A DNA stretch of 64,000 nucleotides from DATFTE01 sp963840665. Its GTDB lineage: Bacteria; Acidobacteriota; Terriglobia; Terriglobales; Acidobacteriaceae. The stretch is taken from NCBI GenBank assembly GCA_963840665.1, contig CAWIZO010000008.1, positions 806,001 to 870,000 of the forward strand, written 5' to 3'. Both the position numbers and the translations under genes were made by a program. Below the pieces are notes generated by a model that was not told the origin of the DNA, ran no database searches, and saw only the letters and a list, made by a program, of their open reading frames with translations. Shown piece by piece: positions 59,173 to 64,000 of the stretch (position 1 is the stretch's first letter; every line of letters begins with the position of its first letter).

Positions 59173-60962
59173 GCGGCGCCCCAGCCTTGCCTGGCCAAAT
59201 TGGTGTATAGAGCCACCGCGCATAGAGCAGAACCACCAAGTAGCAACAGCCCTTCAATCATCGGCCCAATCAGTACATGGCCCAGACCGAACAGTGCCAG
59301 ATAGACCATGGCACATCCCAAAACCCACGAGACTAGGTTTCGTCCTAGATCGCGCGTGGGCGGCACGTCGGGGGAGAGTCGCGCGATGGGTTGCCATCCC
59401 GACACGTGCGGACGCACCGCACGATAGAAGCTGGTTAGCACTGCCTCTGGCTCGGCTTTGGTGGCGAACGTCACGATCAACCAGACCAGTGTGGTGGCGA
59501 CCGTCGTGGTCAAGGCAGTCTTGGCGAATACTGCGGGCCCCGAGCCTGCGAATGGCGCGACCCAGCGCAGAAACACCGACGACACGAGAGCCGTGATCAT
59601 GGCGGAGATTTCGCTCCATGCGTTGATGCTCCACCAATACCAGCGCAACAGGTAAACGCCTCCGGTTCCGGCGCCGACTTCTAAGACAAACTCCCATCCC
59701 GAGCGAATCGAGCCAACTGTGCCGAAACATAAGCGGAAACGATCACGAGCAGAACTGTTGCCAGCCTCGATACATGACGTAGTGCTTCTCGTCAGCATCG
59801 CGCTTGATGAATCGGCGATAAAAGTCGGAGACCAGGTACGACGCTCCCCAGTTCAATTGCGTCGCGATCGTTGACATGAAAGCTGCCATGAATCCGGCGA
59901 TCACGATGCCGCGCAGTGCCGTCGGCACATGCTGGCTGACAACCAGCATGTATCCCGTCTCAGGATGCTCGAGATGGGGATAGAGCACGATGGCGGCGAG
60001 AGCAGTCAGTATCCAGGGCCACGGGCGGATGGCGTAGTGCGCGATGTTGAACCATAGCACGGAGAGCAATCCGTTGCGCTCGTCGCGGGCGCGAAGATGC
60101 GCTGCGCGATGTAGCCGCCGCCGCCCGGCTCAGCGCCGGGATACCAGAACGCCCACCACTGCAAACCGATGTAGACAAGAAATGTGAGCACCGGAAGAGT
60201 CCACAACGTTTCCTGCTCATGGGGGCGCGAGAAGTCGGGGAAGAACGAAGTCGCGTCGCCGGCGTTCGGACCAGCGGCCGCGCTGCATCGCGCGAGATCG
60301 GTCGAGCATGGCGTGCATTCCATCCGCAGGCCGCACCGCATACCAGGCGACACGCGATGACGATTGCCATCTTAAGCGCGAACTGAAATAGATCGGTCCA
60401 CAAAACTCCCCACAGCCCGCCCAGAGCGACATAGAGCCCAGTGAACGGAATCAGAAAGAAAACACAAATCGCGCAGCGCACTTCCGGTCGCTGACGCCCA
60501 GCGTGTCGTGAGCACAATGCTGGTCATCGCTTTCGTCACCCAGCCGAGGATCAGGCAATTCATCAGCAATCCGAGATAGACGGCGCGGAAGCCGCGAAGG
60601 AAGGCTGCCGGTTTTCCGGAGTAGCGCATCTCGGCGAACTGCACATCGGTCAGCAGTCCGGATCGCCGCCACAGGCGAGCGAACAGAAACACCGTCATCA
60701 TGCCGGAGAGCAGAAAACCCCACCAGAGCCAGTTCCCTGCTATGCCTTGCGTGTAAACCAGGCCGGTCACGACCAGCGGCGTATCGGCAGCGAAAGTGGT
60801 CGCAACCATCGACGTCCCGGCAAGCCACCAGGAGACGTTGCGTCCCGAAACAAAGTAGTCGTCAACGCTTTTGCCGGAACGACCGCGGAAATAGAGACCC
60901 AGGACGAGCGTAATGCCGAGATAGGCGACGATGGCGGACCAGTCGAGGAAGGTGAAGTTCAT
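59151..60962 (-). pseudogene. Broken Na+/solute symporter (SSS family)
   Basis: The pieces of one sodium/solute symporter (about 600 codons) lie in order but in different frames. Start: 60962 (MNFTFLDWSAIVAYLGITLV, SGRNVSWWLAGTSMVATTFA, frame 1). Near 60490-60510 it changes to FFLIPFTGLYVALGGLWGVL; near 60330 to LWTLPVLTFLVYIGLQWWAF; near 60060 to LWFNIAHYAIRPWPWILTAL; near 59770 to the C-terminal part (EFVLEVGAGTGGVYLLRWYW). At least four shifts are needed. Membrane segments and the family order are preserved, which suggests recent decay or a stretch of sequencing errors. The intact protein would import a sugar, amino acid or organic acid with sodium. Confidence 0.82.
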
Positions 60963-61052
60963 GGGAGGCTCAAGAATACAACGGAGTGCCCACCGCGCCC
61001 GGCAAACATCTCGAACAGAGTGCCTCGGGAATTACCAGTGCGATCGAGGCAG

Positions 61053-61080
61053 AAAAAAGCCCGCCGTGTCCGGGCGGGCT
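61053..61080 (-). terminator. Intrinsic terminator of the gene at 61100-62206
   Basis: On the minus strand AGCCCGCC pairs with GGCGGGCT (61080-61073 with 61065-61058), 7-base loop, followed by T residues at 61058-61053. It lies 20 bases after the stop of the minus-strand gene. Confidence 0.88.
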
Positions 61081-61099
61081 CGTGCGCACCAGGGCAGTC

Positions 61100-62206
61100 C
61101 TAACTCCCGTTTGAGCAAATGAAGAGCGACGAATTTCCCTGGAAACTTAGCCATCCGTTTACCGACGTGCTTGTGGGCGCGCCGAAATACGGAAGCGTGA
61201 CCAAGTCTTGCAGGTTGTAGGTGAATCCGTTCAGAGTGTAAGGGAACCCCCCATAGTTGCTAAACCCCTCTTCCGGATCTCCGACTTCCAAAATACCGCA
61301 AGGCGTATTGTTGCCATTGATGTTGACGACCAGCGGATCATCCGCCCACTCACCAACTTCGTGCGAAAGCGCCGAGACGTCTTGCGCAAAGTCTCCGGGA
61401 TGGTCCACGTAGGTCGCGTGAGCATACGACTGCGGATTGCTCGAGCTTCCCTCTGAACTGTGGTATCCGCCAATGCAGCATTGGCCACTCTGCGTCAGGT
61501 ACACGTCGTACGTCAGGAAAATGACGAACGTGTTCGGTTGAATGCCAAGGTTGCTGATTAGCGTAGGCAGCTGTGAGTCAAACCAATTGATGTCGACCAG
61601 TCCGGCCGTGAAGCCGAAGACGCTGCCGACTTTACCGTACGACGATGGCGGACTCAAGGTCTGCTCTGTGAGCACCGTCGGCCCACCGAGCAAAAGGTGA
61701 GAATTGGTTGCCGTCTTCACCGTACCCCAGAAGTTGGCGCGTTGAAAGGCATCGATGTACTGAGTTGTGCCTACGTCGACCCCGCCCTGGGTATAGGTTG
61801 TCGTCGAATCGAAGATCGGGGAAGCCACCGTGTTGTTGGTTACGGTTTTCCCGTTCGACAAAACGTGAGACGGGTCATAAGTGTACTTTGTTCTGCGGCT
61901 GGTGATGACGATCTTCACTGGGACGACATAAGTTGTGATCGTCGCCGATGTATTGGAGGAAGGGGCTGCGCCCACCATGTTGTAAGAATAGTTGCTACCG
62001 TTGTAAGTGAACGAACCGTTCCAGGTCTGAAGCGAAACCGCCGGAGCGGTCACATCGGGGCGGAGATGAGGCGGCATCACGACGTACCTTCCTCGCGGCT
62101 GCGACACAGTTTGGGGACTATCATCCTGGGCGAATGCTGACGTCAGGCAAAGGCCTGCGATGGCAACCGTACCTATTACTCGACACAAACCATTAGGCGT
62201 CTTCAT
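61100..62206 (-). CDS. Exported protein with HExxE motif
   Basis: 368 residues, with AAGGAG before ATG 62206. A signal peptide (VIGTVAIAGLCLTSAFAQ) is followed by a Ser/Thr/Asn-rich, beta-like body. Residues 280-291 read LSHEVGEWADDP, with His 282, Glu 283 and Glu 286, and 20 residues later CGILEVGDP. The pattern resembles the HExxE...E region of EXORDIUM-like secreted proteins and of some zinc peptidases. I therefore suggest metal binding and possibly peptidase action, not proven. Four cysteines may form disulfides. It has its own terminator. Confidence 0.75.
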   Translation of the reverse strand: MKTPNGLCRVIGTVAIAGLCLTSAFAQDDSPQTVSQPRGRYVVMPPHLRPDVTAPAVSLQTWNGSFTYNGSNYSYNMVGAAPSSNTSATITTYVVPVKIVITSRRTKYTYDPSHVLSNGKTVTNNTVASPIFDSTTTYTQGGVDVGTTQYIDAFQRANFWGTVKTATNSHLLLGGPTVLTEQTLSPPSSYGKVGSVFGFTAGLVDINWFDSQLPTLISNLGIQPNTFVIFLTYDVYLTQSGQCCIGGYHSSEGSSSNPQSYAHATYVDHPGDFAQDVSALSHEVGEWADDPLVVNINGNNTPCGILEVGDPEEGFSNYGGFPYTLNGFTYNLQDLVTLPYFGAPTSTSVNGWLSFQGNSSLFICSNGS

Positions 62207-62235
62207 TTTTATCTTTGCTCCTTAGACTTGGTTTG

Positions 62236-62257
62236 AAAGTGGCGGCGCAGCCACTTT
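62236..62257. other. Leader hairpin
   Basis: AAAGTGGC (62236-62243) pairs with GCCACTTT (62250-62257), loop GGCGCA, 30 bases before the minus-strand start at 62206. No T run on either side. The rest of 62207-62492 holds nothing I can name. Confidence 0.4.
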
Positions 62258-62492
62258 TGCTGCTGTCCCAAGCATGGCGATAGTCCGAGCGATGGTCGTC
62301 GATTGTGCGCACGAACTGCAACACTGTCAACGATAAAGTTGCATAACTCAGCAAATGTTTTCCACAGAGAAGGATTTACTACAGGAAAGTACTCACTCAG
62401 TCTATAGCCTGGACTTGATTCCCAGAGCGAGAACAAAAAACGAGACTTGCCGACCATGAACCTATGACAATTTGTAAATTCTGGCGAATTAT

Positions 62493-64000
62493 TTATCCAG
62501 TATATAGAAGATCGACAACCGTGCAGTCATCACTCAGCGGAGTGCCGCTGCAGAAATCCGCAACCGCAGTAAAGATATCTTCGAGAGAATGGCTCTTGGC
62601 AGCTACGATTTCCAGTCGCGAATCTTCAAAGAAATCTCCCCGGGCGTTTTCGGCCTCGGTGACACCATCCGTGACTAAGACCAGGCGGTCCCCCGGCTTC
62701 ATGCGGCAGCGGTCACTCTCATAAGTTGCGTCTTTCAGCAATCCGACGGGAAGATTGCCGTGAGTCGGCCGATTCACCGACTGATTCGAAACTAAAAGTG
62801 GAGGCACGTGCCCGCAGTTGACGTACTCAAGCTCGCCGTCAGGATGAATGCGCGCCACGATAACCGTCGCATACTTCTCGCCAATGTGTTTGTGAGTAAA
62901 GAAACGATTGACTGCGGTGACGATCTCGACCAGTGGCATGCGCGCTGTGAGCTGGGAGTAAATCATCCCTTGTAAAGTCGACGCTAACAGCGCAGCCGAA
63001 ACTCCCTTGCCGCTAACGTCAGCGAGAACAATCGCCAGCCCGTCTTCGGTATTGACGGCGTCAAAGAAGTCGCCACCAATTTCCTTACAAGAAAGGTTGC
63101 GGCCCGCCAGTCGGGCAAACGGTACCTCAGGAATCGTCACAGCCATCAGGCGTTGTTGAATTCCCGCAGCGATGGAAAGCTCTTGCTGATAGCGGCGCGC
63201 CGCTTCTTCGGTCTGCACCAGGCGCGCATTTTCGATGAGCGAAGCGGCCTCAATCGCGATCGCCTGCAGAATCTCGTTGCTCACGCTCGAAATGTCGCGC
63301 GAGGCAAAGCGGGAATCGACATAAAGCGCGCCCATCACCTCCCCGGACCCGGTTGCCCCACCCTGAGCATCCCGCGTCGCCTGCACCTGCGGCTTGCGCA
63401 GCGGGATACAAATGACCGTCCGCAGATCGTACGCCACGATACTTTGGCGTCCCGCGAGATCAAGAGACTGACTGGTATCGGTAATCACAAACTCGGAATT
63501 CGATTTCAGCGTCTCGTCTAGAATCGAATGCGAGATGGTTTTATCGTCGAGTAATGGTTCGCCTTTAGAATTGCGGCCGGCGGCCAGGCGCAGATTGCCG
63601 TCTTCATTTTTCATGAAGACGTAGCCACGCTCCGCTCGCGTCAGCTTCAGGGTCGCGTCGAGCAGGGTTACGAAGATTTCATCGAGCACGCCAATTGTGT
63701 TCAGCTTGCGGGCAGCTTCGAGGAAAAGGGTCAGCTTCTCTAGATCTGTGGTCTCGGTCGAAATATGAATGCCCGAGATCTGACTTAAGAATTCGCGCGC
63801 GGTGTTCGAACTCTGCATGTGCAGAGGGTGGAAAATGACGTACGCGACGTCGCGGACACCGAATTCCAAGCGGTCATTGCGCTCCAGTTTTTGCCGTTGA
63901 ACGCGCTCTCCGTTGACGAACGTTCCATGTTTGCTTCCCTGATCAACCACAAAGAAAACGCCGTTTTCGGAGACAACGAGCGCATGATCGCGGGAAACGC
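62493..64000 (-). CDS. FHA-GAF-SpoIIE serine phosphatase (partial, 5' end outside)
   Basis: The frame runs off the right edge of the window; 502 codons are visible. Order: FHA domain (SRDHALVVSENGVFFVVDQG, then SKHGTFVNGE), which binds phosphothreonine; GAF domain (about 120-290 of the visible part: KLTLFLEAARKLNTIGVLDE, ALYVDSRFASRDISSV); short coiled coil; and SpoIIE/PP2C phosphatase (LAGRNLSCKEIGGDFFDAVN, IVLADVSGKGVSAALLASTL, KPGDRLVLVTDGVTEAENAR). It should dephosphorylate an anti-sigma factor antagonist or similar protein in response to a GAF ligand and a phosphorylated partner. The Ser/Thr kinase at 11.8 kb is a possible source of such phosphoproteins, but not linked. Confidence 0.92.
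   Translation of the reverse strand, partial: VSRDHALVVSENGVFFVVDQGSKHGTFVNGERVQRQKLERNDRLEFGVRDVAYVIFHPLHMQSSNTAREFLSQISGIHISTETTDLEKLTLFLEAARKLNTIGVLDEIFVTLLDATLKLTRAERGYVFMKNEDGNLRLAAGRNSKGEPLLDDKTISHSILDETLKSNSEFVITDTSQSLDLAGRQSIVAYDLRTVICIPLRKPQVQATRDAQGGATGSGEVMGALYVDSRFASRDISSVSNEILQAIAIEAASLIENARLVQTEEAARRYQQELSIAAGIQQRLMAVTIPEVPFARLAGRNLSCKEIGGDFFDAVNTEDGLAIVLADVSGKGVSAALLASTLQGMIYSQLTARMPLVEIVTAVNRFFTHKHIGEKYATVIVARIHPDGELEYVNCGHVPPLLVSNQSVNRPTHGNLPVGLLKDATYESDRCRMKPGDRLVLVTDGVTEAENARGDFFEDSRLEIVAAKSHSLEDIFTAVADFCSGTPLSDDCTVVDLLYTG

Noticed and set aside
60372..60962. Separate short membrane protein gene
   Set aside because: It is only the first part of the symporter; the following family segments continue in other frames.

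Overview
The window looks like a piece of an Acidobacteriota (Terriglobia, Koribacter-like) chromosome. This is inferred from gene content and not from any marker gene: a long Ser/Thr kinase with a C-terminal TPR half, a CRTAC1/ASPIC-UnbV secreted protein, a GloVer-repeat secreted protein, MacB-type permeases in pairs, the futalosine menaquinone pathway, a BamA-TamB operon and a GC-rich, GTG/TTG-tolerant coding style. No rRNA, tRNA, CRISPR array or prophage was seen.

Layout. 1-2.8 kb: ABC-2 permease, a 55-residue membrane peptide and a DesK/DesR-like two-component pair. 3-5.7 kb: alpha-glucan phosphorylase with an added GAF domain. 5.8-9.5 kb: a second two-component pair and a CRTAC1 protein. 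9.6-16.4 kb: secreted proteins, kinase-TPR protein, M28 peptidase. 16.5-25.5 kb: CDF-like transporter, a promoter with tandem terminators before a PD-(D/E)XK nuclease, UbiD decarboxylase, SPFH protein with a small partner, radical SAM protein, M15 peptidase, GlpX, AhpD-like protein. 25.6-28.4 kb: Ntn asparaginase and a complete IS110-family (IS1111-group) element inserted in a dispersed repeat. 28.5-31.3 kb: cupin, then an operon of a ribosome-hibernation/sigma-factor fusion and a GGQ-less eRF1-like protein. 31.5-38.3 kb: two MacB-type permeases, mqnE, a secreted protein, mqnP-type prenyltransferase, pcm. 38.3-46.1 kb: tamB, a SurA-like chaperone and bamA (minus strand). 46.3-56.6 kb: housekeeping genes (ThiF-like, aroA, thiD, rlpA, pyrF) and small zinc-ribbon proteins. 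56.8-64 kb: GH15 glucoamylase, a decayed Na+/solute symporter, a secreted HExxE protein and an FHA-GAF-SpoIIE phosphatase cut by the window edge.

How parts work together. The phosphorylase and the GH15 enzyme both degrade alpha-glucans. MqnE, the UbiA-type and the UbiD-type proteins fit successive steps of futalosine-route menaquinone synthesis. BamA, the SurA-like chaperone and TamB form one translationally coupled outer-membrane biogenesis operon. The HPF-sigma fusion and the eRF1-like protein look like a stress-linked ribosome module and are the best candidate for an undescribed system.

The intergenic DNA is unusual. About a dozen loci carry tandem repeats with a fixed 7-base period but unrelated unit sequences, about nine carry a 9-base-period element, and about seven carry a REP-like element, one of which is the insertion site of the IS.
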